Shown in pieces: positions 41,385 to 51,147 of a stretch of 64,000 nt of DNA. Under the pieces are notes generated by a model that was not told where the DNA came from, searched no databases, and saw nothing but the letters and a program-made list of their open reading frames with translations. Origin of the DNA: Thiothrix sp. UBA5583 (lineage in GTDB: Bacteria; Pseudomonadota; Gammaproteobacteria; Thiotrichales; Thiotrichaceae); assembly GCA_002425225.1 (NCBI GenBank), contig DILV01000029.1:51693-115692 (forward strand), given 5' to 3'. The position numbers and the translations under genes were made by a program. Each line of letters opens with the position of its first letter. Positions within the stretch are counted from its first letter, which is position 1.

Positions 41385-43211
41385 CTATCGCTTGATCCAC
41401 TGCCCCATGGTTACGAGCATCACATTGAGATCAATCGGCTTGGCAATGTGGTCATTCATGCCAACTTCAAGGACTTTTTCCTTGTCACCCTCCATCGCAT
41501 TGGCAGTCAAGGCAATGATGGGCAGGTGCTTGAATCTTGCTTGCTGGCGAATCTGGCGGGTGGCTTCGTAGCCATCCATTACCGGCATCTGGCAATCCAT
41601 CAATACCCCGTCGAACTCACTGGATGCCAGACGCTCCAACGCCTCTTGACCATTGTTGGCAGCTTCAACCATCAGCCCACTCATTTCCAGCAGCGCAATG
41701 GCAATCTCTTGGTTGATTTCGTTGTCTTCTACCACCAAAATTCTTGCCCCCTGCAACCGGGCGATAGTCTCGGCGAGACTGGCTGCGGCATCCGGCTGTA
41801 CTGCCATGACGGTGCTGGTTTGTTCCTGCACTTCCACCGTGAAATGGAAGGTGCTGCCTTTGCCGAATTCACTTTCAATCCAGATAGTGCCATTCATCAT
41901 TTCAACAAGCTGCTTTGAAATGGCTAATCCCAACCCCGTTCCGCCGTACTTGCGCGTGGTGGAATCGTCCGCTTGTGAGAATGGCTGGAAAAGCCGCGCC
42001 TGTTGTTCCGGCGTTAAACCAATACCGTTATCCTTGACGCAAAAATGCAGCAACACGGATGCTGCGCGACGTTCTGCCAGTGTTACCGCCAGTGATACCT
42101 CTCCACCCACCCCGGTAAATTTAACGCCATTATTGCCAAGGTTCAGCAGAATTTGCCGCAATCGTAAGGGATCACCGATCAGATTGGTGGAAAATAGGCT
42201 GGAGTCGATGTGCAATCTCAGGGTTTGCCCCTTGCCTGATGCACTGGGTTCAAGCAGTGCGGCAAGGTTGTCGAACAACTCCTGCAAACAGAAATCAATA
42301 CTTTCCAGATGTAACTTGCCGGATTCGATTTTGGAGACATCCAGAATGTCGTTGAGGATACCCAGCAGGTTCTTGGCGGAACGGTGTACTTTTTCGAGGT
42401 AATCACGCTGTGTTGGCGATAAATCGGTTTGCAGTGCCAAGTGTGCCATGCCCATGATGCCATTCATCGGTGTGCGGATTTCATGGCTCATATTGGCAAG
42501 AAAGTTACTCTTGGCGAGGGATGCCGCTTCGGCTATATCCCTGGCTTGCAACAATTCGGCTTCGGATTGCTGCAATGAGATAATTTGCTGCTGGATGATT
42601 TCCCGGCTGTCGCGATTTTGTAGCAGCGTGCCAACCAACTGGCAAAACACGGTGAATGAGCCGGTGAGTTCCTTGACTGGGCTATCGTACAACCGATGGT
42701 TTTGCACCGAGACCATACCCAGCACCAAGCCTTGCAGTTGATTACGGGCATTGACCAGCGGATTGACCAGCAGCAAGTAGATGCCGAGTGGCAACAAATC
42801 TGCCTGATTGTGGTAAACCAGTGGTTTTTTTTGCGGGGAACATGCAGCCGAAAAACCATGCTCACCCAGCCATGCTGCAAACAACCCCCAATCCACCGTT
42901 TCGTCCAACGACGTGGAAATCGCAACCGGTTGGGGAGACAGGTAGCCCTCGGCAGTAAATAGCCAAACGGCCCCTGTCTCCAGTTCAAACATATCGACAA
43001 TGGCTTCGGCAGCAGTTTCGGCAAACAGCGTCATATCGGCTTGTCTGAGAAGCTGCTGACTGTAGCTGTAGATCGCCTCAAACCGCGCCAGCTCCCGCTC
43101 CAGGCGGTAGCCGGTATCAATGAGTTTTTGCTCAACCAAAGAAAACGATGACTTGCGGCGAAGCGCCTCATATTTGTTTTTTAAGTCAAGGTACTCTTGT
43201 TCGCTTACCAT
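41385..43211 (-). CDS. Hybrid histidine kinase, cytoplasmic
   Basis: 608 residues. Helical start, a GAF-like sensor region (about 50-200), a coiled coil, HisKA with the phospho-His in [16 protein letters not shown], HATPase_c ([27 protein letters not shown]) and a C-terminal receiver domain with acceptor Asp in [13 protein letters not shown]. No membrane segment, so the signal is cytoplasmic or reaches it through a partner. It sits between the FIST gene (13-bp gap) and the NtrC-type gene. Its receiver is intact, unlike that of the downstream activator. Confidence 0.93.
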   Translation of the reverse strand: MVSEQEYLDLKNKYEALRRKSSFSLVEQKLIDTGYRLERELARFEAIYSYSQQLLRQADMTLFAETAAEAIVDMFELETGAVWLFTAEGYLSPQPVAISTSLDETVDWGLFAAWLGEHGFSAACSPQKKPLVYHNQADLLPLGIYLLLVNPLVNARNQLQGLVLGMVSVQNHRLYDSPVKELTGSFTVFCQLVGTLLQNRDSREIIQQQIISLQQSEAELLQARDIAEAASLAKSNFLANMSHEIRTPMNGIMGMAHLALQTDLSPTQRDYLEKVHRSAKNLLGILNDILDVSKIESGKLHLESIDFCLQELFDNLAALLEPSASGKGQTLRLHIDSSLFSTNLIGDPLRLRQILLNLGNNGVKFTGVGGEVSLAVTLAERRAASVLLHFCVKDNGIGLTPEQQARLFQPFSQADDSTTRKYGGTGLGLAISKQLVEMMNGTIWIESEFGKGSTFHFTVEVQEQTSTVMAVQPDAAASLAETIARLQGARILVVEDNEINQEIAIALLEMSGLMVEAANNGQEALERLASSEFDGVLMDCQMPVMDGYEATRQIRQQARFKHLPIIALTANAMEGDKEKVLEVGMNDHIAKPIDLNVMLVTMGQWIKR

Positions 43212-43224
43212 AGTGTCAAGTTAT

Positions 43225-44424
43225 TTAGCGGCGGTATAGCGCATAAATGGCGGTCGTATAATTATGATAAGTGTTCACCCCGCCCAGCTTGGCGAATTCA
43301 CCGAACCCGTAAATACCCAGCCAAGGCGGCACTTCACCATCGCAGGAAAGCGGGTGCTGCATACAATGCACCAACTCGTCTTTGATCACTTTTGAGAATA
43401 AAAAGCGCCCCCGTGCCAGACAGTCGGCGTGGAAGACAGCCACGGGTGTCCGACCGCTGCCCTGTTCCGCGAACCATTCCATCATGCGGTTCATCTCGGA
43501 AAAAATGAGTTCCTCGTCTCTGACCGTCAGCCACAGCTTGGTGCCTTGCGGGCATTCCGTGGTGTAATACATCACGCCATCATCGCTGCGCTTGGTGACT
43601 ACCCGCAGGATGTGGTCGTTGCCGTATTCCTTTTTGAGATGCTCCGGCAATTCCTCAGCCAGTGCGCCAATGGGAATGGTGTCGCCACAGGTTGCCGATG
43701 CATCCAAGCCTAAGCGTTCGGTATACACCTCCCAAGCGGGACGCCCATCCAGCTCGATAATCCGGTGTCCCTCCGCGCGGGTCACTTCCATTGGTTCGCC
43801 TGTCGCCAGAAAACCGTGCGTTGCGCGTGTCACCACTTCCAGCGTCGGGTCAGCAAACCCCACTGCGATTGCAGCATGTTCATAAACCTGATTGTCCAGA
43901 AACTGAAAACTGATGACCCCTTTCATATTGTCGGCGGAAGTCGCCCCGAAAATCGTCACGCCGGGATTCAATTGCGATTCGATGCCCGCAATGCAGCGAT
44001 CATTGGCAATATCAATCCCTGAGGCGAGGAAATAGACCATATTGATCCCCGGATGCTGCGCCTTGAGTTGGCGCCCCAGTTCCTTGCCTTTTTCGTAGGA
44101 GTTGCTGCCGAGGATGCCATCGACATGCGCTACCGAAATCTCTTCCGGCGCACCGCGCACCGCCATGATGGCGACATCTTTCATCGACTCGCTGACGCCT
44201 TCTTTACCCACGATACCGCAGCAGGATGCGCCGACAATGCGGGCGCCGGGAGCCATTGCATGGGCTTGATCAAGGAGGTGCTGAAAGTTATGCCCCATCG
44301 ACGCATAGATGACGAGCAAATCACAATCAGTGGCGTGCCCTTCACCGAAGGCAGCCTCCATGCATTCCGTGATGGCGCGTTTGGAATTCACCATACGGGT
44401 GCTGGCAGAATGGAAACTTAGCAT
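43225..44424 (-). CDS. FIST-domain sensory protein
   Basis: 399 residues. FIST_N (1-220: CDLLVIYASMGHNFQHLLDQ, RIVGASCCGIVG) and FIST_C (GHRIIELDGRPAWEVY, ending YGFGEFAKLGGVNTYHNYTT). FIST modules bind small ligands such as amino acids and are usually tied to kinases or cyclic-di-GMP enzymes. Here the FIST protein is a separate gene directly before a hybrid kinase and probably acts as its sensor. ATG 44424 is preferred: AAGGAG lies 8 bp upstream; a GTG two codons earlier is in frame. Conserved Cys pair CC in GASCCG. Confidence 0.92.
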   Translation of the reverse strand: MLSFHSASTRMVNSKRAITECMEAAFGEGHATDCDLLVIYASMGHNFQHLLDQAHAMAPGARIVGASCCGIVGKEGVSESMKDVAIMAVRGAPEEISVAHVDGILGSNSYEKGKELGRQLKAQHPGINMVYFLASGIDIANDRCIAGIESQLNPGVTIFGATSADNMKGVISFQFLDNQVYEHAAIAVGFADPTLEVVTRATHGFLATGEPMEVTRAEGHRIIELDGRPAWEVYTERLGLDASATCGDTIPIGALAEELPEHLKKEYGNDHILRVVTKRSDDGVMYYTTECPQGTKLWLTVRDEELIFSEMNRMMEWFAEQGSGRTPVAVFHADCLARGRFLFSKVIKDELVHCMQHPLSCDGEVPPWLGIYGFGEFAKLGGVNTYHNYTTAIYALYRR

Positions 44425-44467
44425 AATCACACTCCTTATTATTTTCAGAATTTTCGGAATCCAACCC

Positions 44468-44505
44468 TGATAGGGACTCTTCCCTGAGCGGGAAGAGGGT
44501 ATCAG
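44468..44505. promoter_or_regulatory. Interrupted inverted repeat upstream of the FIST operon
   Basis: CTCTTCCC/GGGAAGAG form a perfect inner stem (44477-44497, 5-nt loop), and CTGATA/TATCAG extend it outside small bulges. It lies about 45-80 bp before the FIST start codon and may be an operator or leader hairpin. Confidence 0.5.
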
Positions 44506-44660
44506 TTTACGCTGAAACAGCCGTTCGTTTGGCTTCCACTGACAAGCGGTTAGTGAAAGTCAGCCTTGAGACAGGAACACCAAACTAGGTTTTTGCCAGT
44601 TTTTCCGCGAACGCTGTAGTATCATCAACAGCAACCGGATTTCGCCGCCAAGGAATTATC

Positions 44661-45278
44661 ATGCTGTTCGCCGCCCTCACTGCCACCCTCGAAACCGCCT
44701 TCAACACCTGGCTAAAGCTCGACAAACAAACCCACGGCACTGCGCTGGAACGCCTGCAAGCCCTGCAAGGCAAGCTGATCTGCCTGCATATCAGTAACCC
44801 CGATCTGAAGCTGTATTTCCTGCCAACCGCAGACACCGTGCGCGTCACAACCACTTATGAGGCCGAACCAGATGTCACCATCCACGGTTCCGCGCTGGCA
44901 CTGATGCGGCTTTCCTCCGCTGAAGACACTGGCAAGGCGATGCTGGAACAGGGCATCAAAATTGATGGCGACATGGGGCTAGGCAACCGTTTCAGCCAGA
45001 TTCTGCGCGAAATCGACGTGGATTGGGAGGAATTGCTGTCACGCGCTGTCGGTGATGTCATCGCCCACCAGATGGGGCAACTGGCACGCGCCACCAAGGG
45101 CTGGCTGGAGGATTCCGCCCATGCCATGCGCCTGAATACCCAGGAATATTTGCAGGAAGAAGCCCGCCTTGTGCCCGCTGATGCCGAGTTGCGCCAATAT
45201 TTGGATGCGGTCGACACCCTGCGCATGGATACCGACCGACTGGAAGCACGGCTCAAGCGGCTGGAAAGCAATCATTAG
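44661..45278 (+). CDS. ubiJ: Ubiquinone biosynthesis accessory factor UbiJ
   Basis: 205 residues. N-terminal SCP2 lipid-binding domain (FNTWLKLDKQTHGTALERLQALQGKLICL, HGSALALMRL, IKIDGDMGLGNRFSQIL, DWEELLSRAVGDVIAHQM) and a C-terminal coiled coil (DTLRMDTDRLEARLKRLES). UbiJ scaffolds the soluble Ubi complex with UbiK. It normally lies between ubiE and ubiB. Here the divergent neighbour is the FIST operon and the next gene is hsdR, so the usual order is broken. Confidence 0.9.
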   Translation: MLFAALTATLETAFNTWLKLDKQTHGTALERLQALQGKLICLHISNPDLKLYFLPTADTVRVTTTYEAEPDVTIHGSALALMRLSSAEDTGKAMLEQGIKIDGDMGLGNRFSQILREIDVDWEELLSRAVGDVIAHQMGQLARATKGWLEDSAHAMRLNTQEYLQEEARLVPADAELRQYLDAVDTLRMDTDRLEARLKRLESNH

Positions 45279-45340
45279 CCACGTACAGAGGGGAAATGAA
45301 CCTCGACCTTTTCAACACAATCGACAGTGGCACAAGCTCT

Positions 45341-45401
45341 GAAGAAACATACCCGTAAGTCATTGATTTGTCGTTATCAGGGTCTTGCCGTATGTTTCTT
45401 C
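45341..45401. repeat. 12-bp inverted repeat between ubiJ and hsdR
   Basis: GAAGAAACATAC (45341-45352) and GTATGTTTCTTC (45390-45401) are perfect complements across 37 bp in the 258-bp gap. It might be a control site of the RM operon, a mobile-element end or a terminator for ubiJ; no T-run follows. The rest of the gap shows a TATACT-type -10 near 45487. Confidence 0.55.
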
Positions 45402-45536
45402 CGAACGCCCATGCGGCGGGCGGCTGTACCCCGCTAACGTTTCGCAAAGCCTGTTAGGAGACAATACGAAGCGTTGTATTTATCGGCTATACTGCCTGCA
45501 CATAATCAATGACAGCCCAATCGAAGAGTTAACTGG

Positions 45537-48530
45537 ATGACGACCAAAGAAAACGTGATTGAACAGAAACTCATTGAGAAGCTGCAAGACCTCAAATACA
45601 CCTATCGCCCCGACATCCGCGATAAAGCCGCGCTGGAAAACAATTTCCGCCAGAAATTCGAGGCGCTGAACTGGGTCAGTCTGACCGATGCCGAATTTGC
45701 CCGTTTGCGTGACGAAATCATTACTGCCGATGTGTTCACTGCTTCCCAGTCCTTACGCGAAAAAGGCAAATTCACCCGCGAAGATGGCACGCCGCTGGAA
45801 TACATGCTGGTTAACCTACGCGACTGGTGCAAAAACGATTTTGAAATCATCCACCAGCTACGCATCAATACCGACAGCAGTTACCACCGTTATGACGTGA
45901 TCTTGCTCATCAATGGCTTGCCCTTGGTACAAATCGAGCTGAAAACCCTGCAAATCAGCCCGCGCCGGGCGATGGAACAGATCATCGAATACCGTAACGA
46001 CCCCGGCAACGGCTACACCAATTCGTTGCTGTGCTTCATGCAACTGTTTATCGTCAGTAACGAAAACAATACGCTCTACTTCTCCAACAACCGCGACCAG
46101 CATTTCAGTTTCAATGCCGACGAGCGCTTTTTACCGATCTACCAACACGCTGATGAGAACAACGCAAAAATCACGCACCTGCACCATTTTGCCGACGATT
46201 TCCTCGAAAAATGCCGTCTTGGGCAATTGATCAGCCGTTACATGGTACTGGTGCAGAGTGAACAGAAAATCCTCATTATGCGCCCCTACCAAATCTATGC
46301 GGTGCAAGCTATCGTCGACTGCATCCACCAGAATCGGGGCAACGGTTATATCTGGCACACCACCGGCAGCGGCAAGACACTGACTTCATTCAAGGCATCC
46401 ACCCTGCTGAAGGATAACCCCGACATCCACAAATGCCTGTTCGTGGTTGACCGCAAAGACCTCGACCGCCAGACCCGCGAGGAGTTCAACAAGTTTCAGG
46501 AAGGTTGCGTTGAACAAAATACCAACACCGCAGCACTGGTGCGGCGGATGCTATCGGATGATTACGCCGACAAGGTGATCGTCACCACCATCCAAAAGTT
46601 AGGGTTGGCATTGGACGAAAACAGCACCCGCAATAAAACCAAACAAAAACAGGGGCAACAAACCTATAAAGAACGGCTGCAACCGCTGCGTGATAAGCGC
46701 GTGGTGTTTATCTTCGACGAATGCCACCGTTCCCAGTTCGGCGAGAACCACAAAGCCATCAAGGCATTTTTCCCCAAGGCACAACTGTTCGGCTTTACCG
46801 GCACACCGATCTTTGAGGAAAACGCCACTTACCAGCAATTTGACGGGACTGTCGGCTCCTTCAAGACCACGGAAGATATTTTCCAGCAGGAACTACACGC
46901 CTATACCATCACCAACGCCATCGACGACAAAAATGTACTGAGCTTCCACATCGACTATTTCGGCAAGAATGGCGACCAGAAACCGCAAAAAGGCCAACTC
47001 CCGCCGCCAGATGCTGTCATCAGGGCGGTTCTGGACAAGCACGACAGCGCCACCGACCAGCGCCGCTTTAATGCTATCCTTGCTACTGCCTCCATCAATG
47101 ATGCGATTGAATACTACCAGCGCTTTAAAGCCATTCAGGCGCAACAGCTTGAGGAAGATGAGAACTTCACCCCGCTGAATATCGCCTGTGTGTTTTCGCC
47201 ACCGGCAGAAGGCAACAAGGATGTGATCCAGCTACAGGAAGACCTGGCGACGGAAAAGGCCGACAACGAACAGGAGCCGGAGCAAAAGAAGGCCGCGCTC
47301 AAAGCCATTGTCGACGACTACAACCAGCAATACGGCACGAACCACACCCTCAACGAATTTGACTTGTACTATCAGGATGTGCAGCAGCGCATCAAAGACC
47401 ACAAGTACAGCAATGCCGACTACCCGCGCCAACACAAGATCGACATCACCATCGTGGTGGATATGCTGCTGACCGGCTTCGACTCCAAATACCTGAATAC
47501 CCTGTATGTGGATAAAAACCTCAAGCACCACGGGCTGATACAGGCATTTTCGCGCACCAACCGGGTGCTCAACGACACCAAACCGTGGGGCAATATCCTC
47601 GATTTCCGTTATCAGGAAACCGAAGTCGATACTGCCATCAGGATGTTTTCCGGTAAGGAGGATCGGGATCGGGCAAAAGAAATCTGGCTGGTTGACCCTG
47701 CCGAGAAGGTAGTCGAGAAGTACACGGCAGCCGTCGCCAATCTGGAAACATTCATGGCTGGCAAGGGTTTGGCGTGTGAGCCTGCGCAAGTCGCCAACCT
47801 CAAAGGCGACAGCGCCAAGGCTGAGTTCATCAACCATTTCAAGGAAGTACAAAAGCTCAAGACCCAACTGGAGCAATACACCGACCTCGACGCGGAGAGC
47901 AAAACCACCATCGAAACGCGCCTGCCTACCGACACTTTACGCGGCTTCAAAGCGATGTATCTCGACACCGCGCTGGAACTGCGGCGCAAGCAGGGCAAGA
48001 CCGAAGACCCCAACCCGGATGTGGAGCAACTGGAATTTGACCTGGTGCTGTTTGCTTCCTCGCTGGTCGATTACGATTACATCATGGGGCTGATTGCCGA
48101 ATCCACCGCAGCAGGCAGGATGAAAATGTCGCGTGAGCAATTGGTCGATATGATCAGTTCCAACGCCAGTTTGTTGGATGAACGCGATGACATCATTCCC
48201 TATATCTATAGCCTGCCCACCGATAGCCCGTTGCAAGAGCATGAAATCCGCGAGGGTTATCAGGGTTACAAGGCGAAAAAAGCCGCTGAGGAACTGGCGG
48301 GTATCGCCGACCGGCACGGGCTGCAAACCCAAGCCCTGCAAGCCTTTGTCGATGCCATCATGAGCCGCATGATCTTCGACGGCGAACAACTCACCGACCT
48401 GCTCGCGCCATTGGAACTCGGCTGGAAACAGCGCCGCAAGGCAGAACTGGCGCTGATGGAAGAGTTGGCTCCCTACTTGAACAAGCTCGCGGGTGGGCGC
48501 GACATTTCGGGGTTGAATGCGTATGAGTAG
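45537..48530 (+). CDS. hsdR: Type I restriction endonuclease subunit HsdR (second system)
   Basis: 997 residues. The N-terminal nuclease domain (YDVILLINGLPLVQIELKT gives D...E-x-K), then the SF2 motor with HTTGSGKT (about 274), DECHRSQFG (about 394) and GFTGTPI, followed by motor 2 (VDMLLTGFDSKYLNTLYVDKNLKHHGLIQAFSRTNR). A C-terminal helical region follows. It belongs to the EcoR124-like type IC branch in outline, unlike the DUF4145-type hsdR at 7.7-11.1 kb. First gene of the rightward operon. Confidence 0.95.
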   Translation: MTTKENVIEQKLIEKLQDLKYTYRPDIRDKAALENNFRQKFEALNWVSLTDAEFARLRDEIITADVFTASQSLREKGKFTREDGTPLEYMLVNLRDWCKNDFEIIHQLRINTDSSYHRYDVILLINGLPLVQIELKTLQISPRRAMEQIIEYRNDPGNGYTNSLLCFMQLFIVSNENNTLYFSNNRDQHFSFNADERFLPIYQHADENNAKITHLHHFADDFLEKCRLGQLISRYMVLVQSEQKILIMRPYQIYAVQAIVDCIHQNRGNGYIWHTTGSGKTLTSFKASTLLKDNPDIHKCLFVVDRKDLDRQTREEFNKFQEGCVEQNTNTAALVRRMLSDDYADKVIVTTIQKLGLALDENSTRNKTKQKQGQQTYKERLQPLRDKRVVFIFDECHRSQFGENHKAIKAFFPKAQLFGFTGTPIFEENATYQQFDGTVGSFKTTEDIFQQELHAYTITNAIDDKNVLSFHIDYFGKNGDQKPQKGQLPPPDAVIRAVLDKHDSATDQRRFNAILATASINDAIEYYQRFKAIQAQQLEEDENFTPLNIACVFSPPAEGNKDVIQLQEDLATEKADNEQEPEQKKAALKAIVDDYNQQYGTNHTLNEFDLYYQDVQQRIKDHKYSNADYPRQHKIDITIVVDMLLTGFDSKYLNTLYVDKNLKHHGLIQAFSRTNRVLNDTKPWGNILDFRYQETEVDTAIRMFSGKEDRDRAKEIWLVDPAEKVVEKYTAAVANLETFMAGKGLACEPAQVANLKGDSAKAEFINHFKEVQKLKTQLEQYTDLDAESKTTIETRLPTDTLRGFKAMYLDTALELRRKQGKTEDPNPDVEQLEFDLVLFASSLVDYDYIMGLIAESTAAGRMKMSREQLVDMISSNASLLDERDDIIPYIYSLPTDSPLQEHEIREGYQGYKAKKAAEELAGIADRHGLQTQALQAFVDAIMSRMIFDGEQLTDLLAPLELGWKQRRKAELALMEELAPYLNKLAGGRDISGLNAYE

Positions 48531-49524
48531 GCTCACGAACCAACAGGACTTTAGCGAAGTTTTGCAACACATTCAGCAGGCACGCCAAAGCGTCTTCACG
48601 AACGTCAACACGGCATTAATTGCGTTGTATTGGCACGTCGGCAAAACCATCAGCCACAAAGTCCAAAACGAGGCATGGGGTAAGGGCGTAGTCAGCGAGT
48701 TGGCACGCTACATTAGCCAGCATGACCCTGATGTTAAAGGTTTTAGTGACAAGAATCTGTGGCGGATGAAGCAGTTCTATGAAACCTATCAGGCGGATGA
48801 ACAACTCATCCCACTGGTGAAACAATTGCCGTGGACACACAACACCATTATCTTTTCACGCTGCAAGACTGCTGAAGAACGGCAGTTTTACCTGAAACAA
48901 TCCATTAAGGAACGTTACGCTTCGCGGGAGTTGGAACGTCAGATTGATTCAGCACAATTTGAGCGGATGTCGATGGGCAACCAAAAACTCTCGGCACTGC
49001 TGAGAGAATTACACCCCACTATTGGCGACACCTTCAAAGATAGCTATGTCCTTGAATTTTTAGGATTGCCCCCCGTACACAGTGAAAATCGCCTGCAAAA
49101 AGCACTGGTGCAGCACATGAGGCAGTTTATCTTGGAATTAGGCAAGGACTTCATCTTCATCGGTGAAGAATACCGTCTGCAAGTGGGCAATCAGGACTTT
49201 TTCATCGACCTGCTGTTTTTCCATCGTGGCTTATCCGCACTGGTGGCGTTTGAGCTAAAAATTGGCAAGTTCCTGCCCGAACACCTTGGGCAACTCAATT
49301 TCTATCTCGAAGCACTGGATCGTGACGTGAAAAAGCCGCACGAAAACCCCAGCATTGGCGTGTTGCTGTGCCGTGACAAAGATGATGAAGTGGTGGAATA
49401 CGCCTTATCACGCAACCTCTCGCCAACGCTCATCGCAGAATACCAATTGCAATTGCCGGATAAAAAGCTACTACAAGCCAAATTGCATGGGCTTTGTGCT
49501 GGCATGGAGGATGGCAATGAATAA
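48517..49524 (+). CDS. DUF1016 (YhcG/RpnC-like) PD-(D/E)XK nuclease, first copy
   Basis: 335 residues. The N-terminal DUF1016 helical domain (NVNTALIALYWHVGKTISHK, FSDKNLWRMKQFYE, LPWTHNTIIFSRCK) is followed by the nuclease domain: YRLQVGNQDFFIDLLFFHRGLSALVAFELKIGKF has the D...E-x-K pattern, and QLNFYLEALDRDVKKPHENPSIGVLLCRDKD is typical. The start lies inside the end of hsdR (14-bp overlap); ATG 48523 is an alternative. DUF1016 proteins are often in defence islands and type I operons; the exact role is unknown. Confidence 0.9.
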   Translation: MRMSRLTNQQDFSEVLQHIQQARQSVFTNVNTALIALYWHVGKTISHKVQNEAWGKGVVSELARYISQHDPDVKGFSDKNLWRMKQFYETYQADEQLIPLVKQLPWTHNTIIFSRCKTAEERQFYLKQSIKERYASRELERQIDSAQFERMSMGNQKLSALLRELHPTIGDTFKDSYVLEFLGLPPVHSENRLQKALVQHMRQFILELGKDFIFIGEEYRLQVGNQDFFIDLLFFHRGLSALVAFELKIGKFLPEHLGQLNFYLEALDRDVKKPHENPSIGVLLCRDKDDEVVEYALSRNLSPTLIAEYQLQLPDKKLLQAKLHGLCAGMEDGNE

Positions 49525-49550
49525 TCAGCCCCCATTCCCCATTTGCATTC

Positions 49551-49654
49551 GGAAGAAACCCCACCCCCGCCTCCCCTTATCAGGGGAGGAGCTAAGAGGC
49601 AGCACCGTTTCTTGTCCCTCCCCTGATAAGGGGAGGTTAGGAGGGGTTTCTTCC
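49551..49654. repeat. Palindromic repeat, family A copy 2
   Basis: About 104-bp inverted repeat with arms GGAAGAAACCCC and GGGGTTTCTTCC and inner CTCCCCTTATCAGGGGAG units. It fills nearly the whole gap between the first DUF1016 gene and hsdS. Confidence 0.88.
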
Positions 49655-49673
49655 ACGGTACAAGAGGCAAGCC

Positions 49674-50957
49674 ATGACTAAACCAGAAAAAAAGGCATTA
49701 GTGCCAGCCTTACGTTTCCCTGAGTTTCGGGATGCGGGGGAGTGGAAAACAGTAAAGTTAAAGTATGTAGCAAAATGCACCACACTTAAAAATACAGATG
49801 GCAGAAATAATAGAGTTCTGACGAACTCAGCAGAATACGGCATTGTTGACCAGCGTGATTTTTTTGATAAAGACATTGCGAATCAAAATAATCTTGAAGG
49901 TTACTACATTGTTGAAAAAGGGGATTATGTTTACAATCCTCGAATATCTACCTTTGCACCCGTCGGCCCCATTTCAAAAAACAAGCTTGGCACGGGTGTA
50001 ATGTCGCCACTTTATACTGTTTTCAGATTTAACGATTCCAATAATGACTTCTACGAGCATTATTTCAAAACATCGCAGTGGCATAATTATATGCGCGTTG
50101 TATCTAACAATGGTGCAAGGCATGACCGTATGGCTATTAGTGCCGCTGATTTTTTGGCAATGCCGTTACCAGAGTCACTTTCCGAAGAACAACAAAAAAT
50201 CGCCGATTGCCTTTCCTCCATCGACGATCTGATCACCGCCCAAACCCAAAAACTCGCCGCCCTCAAGGCGCATAAAAAAGGGCTGATGCAGCAACTCTTC
50301 CCCGCCGAAGGGGAGACTGTGCCGAAGTTGCGGTTTCCTGAGTTTCGGGATGGGTGGAAAAAAAACAAACTAGAAAACCTTATTGAACTGTTATCAGGGT
50401 ATGCCTTTCAAAGTGAATATTTTTCTGAGAACGGGAAAAAACTGCTAACCCCTAAAAATTTTACAAAACATGGGGCGGCAAACTTTAACAAAGAGAATAC
50501 AAAATTTACCATTGAAGAATGTGATTCTAAGTATGCTTGTCGACAAGGTGACTTGTTGTTGCTATTGACAGATTTAACACCATCATGTGAGCTGCTTGGC
50601 AAGCCTATATTGCTTAAAGAGAATGAAGAAGTGTTATTGAACCAGCGTATCGTTAAAGTAACCCCAAAGAATCCACTGGATATTAGGTTTTTACTTTACT
50701 TCTTCTCAACTGAAACATACCACAAGAGAATTAGAGATACAGCAACAGGCTCTACTGTTCGGCATAGCTCAAATAAAATTGTTCTAGGTACACAAATTTA
50801 TATGCCGTCAATCGAAGAACAGCAAAAAATTGCGGATTGTCTTTCTTCGGTTGACGAGCTGATTACTGCGCAAGCTGAGAAAGTGGAGGCACTCAAGAAG
50901 CACAAGAAAGGGCTGATGCAGCAGCTTTTTCCGAGCATGGATGAGGTAGGTGCATGA
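49674..50957 (+). CDS. hsdS: Type I specificity subunit HsdS (second system)
   Basis: 427 residues with standard HsdS architecture: VPALRFPEFRDAGEWKTVKL opening TRD1, central conserved EQQKIADCLSSIDDLITAQTQKLAALKAHKKGLMQQLFP, a second opening KLRFPEFRDGWKKNKLENLI for TRD2, and the repeated EQQKIADCLSSVDELITAQAEK...GLMQQLFP. The internal duplication of the conserved helices is clear. TRDs are AT-rich compared with neighbours. Both TRD segments are intact. It is bordered by family A repeats on both sides. Confidence 0.95.
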   Translation: MTKPEKKALVPALRFPEFRDAGEWKTVKLKYVAKCTTLKNTDGRNNRVLTNSAEYGIVDQRDFFDKDIANQNNLEGYYIVEKGDYVYNPRISTFAPVGPISKNKLGTGVMSPLYTVFRFNDSNNDFYEHYFKTSQWHNYMRVVSNNGARHDRMAISAADFLAMPLPESLSEEQQKIADCLSSIDDLITAQTQKLAALKAHKKGLMQQLFPAEGETVPKLRFPEFRDGWKKNKLENLIELLSGYAFQSEYFSENGKKLLTPKNFTKHGAANFNKENTKFTIEECDSKYACRQGDLLLLLTDLTPSCELLGKPILLKENEEVLLNQRIVKVTPKNPLDIRFLLYFFSTETYHKRIRDTATGSTVRHSSNKIVLGTQIYMPSIEEQQKIADCLSSVDELITAQAEKVEALKKHKKGLMQQLFPSMDEVGA

Positions 50958-50976
50958 TCTTTCAGACCATCGCCAA

Positions 50977-51079
50977 AGAAACCCCTCCTAACCTCCCCTT
51001 ATCAGGGGAGGAACAAGAAAGTGGCATGATTCTCTTGCTCCCTTCCCTGATAAGGGGAGGGCTGGGGTGGGGATTCTTC
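50977..51079. repeat. Palindromic repeat, family A copy 3
   Basis: About 103 bp with arms AAGAAACCCCTCCTAACC and GGGGTGGGGATTCTTC and inner TTATCAGGGGAGG/CCCTGATAAGGGGAGG. It occupies the gap between hsdS and the second DUF1016 gene. With copy 2 it brackets hsdS. Confidence 0.88.
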
Positions 51080-51147
51080 AAGAAGATTCGTTACCGCTTC
51101 CAATTGCCTAAACCTCTCACAGCAGAGACAACCCAACCGAGCCAACC

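Noticed and set aside
39906..43211. PilS/PilR pair for type IV pili
   Set aside because: The kinase is a soluble hybrid type without PilS membrane helices, and the receiver is atypical; only the HTH resembles PilR.
45412..45460. attC-like CTAAC/GTTAG pair upstream of hsdR
   Set aside because: The arms are too close and do not fit RYYYAAC...GTTRRRY; no integron gene is near.
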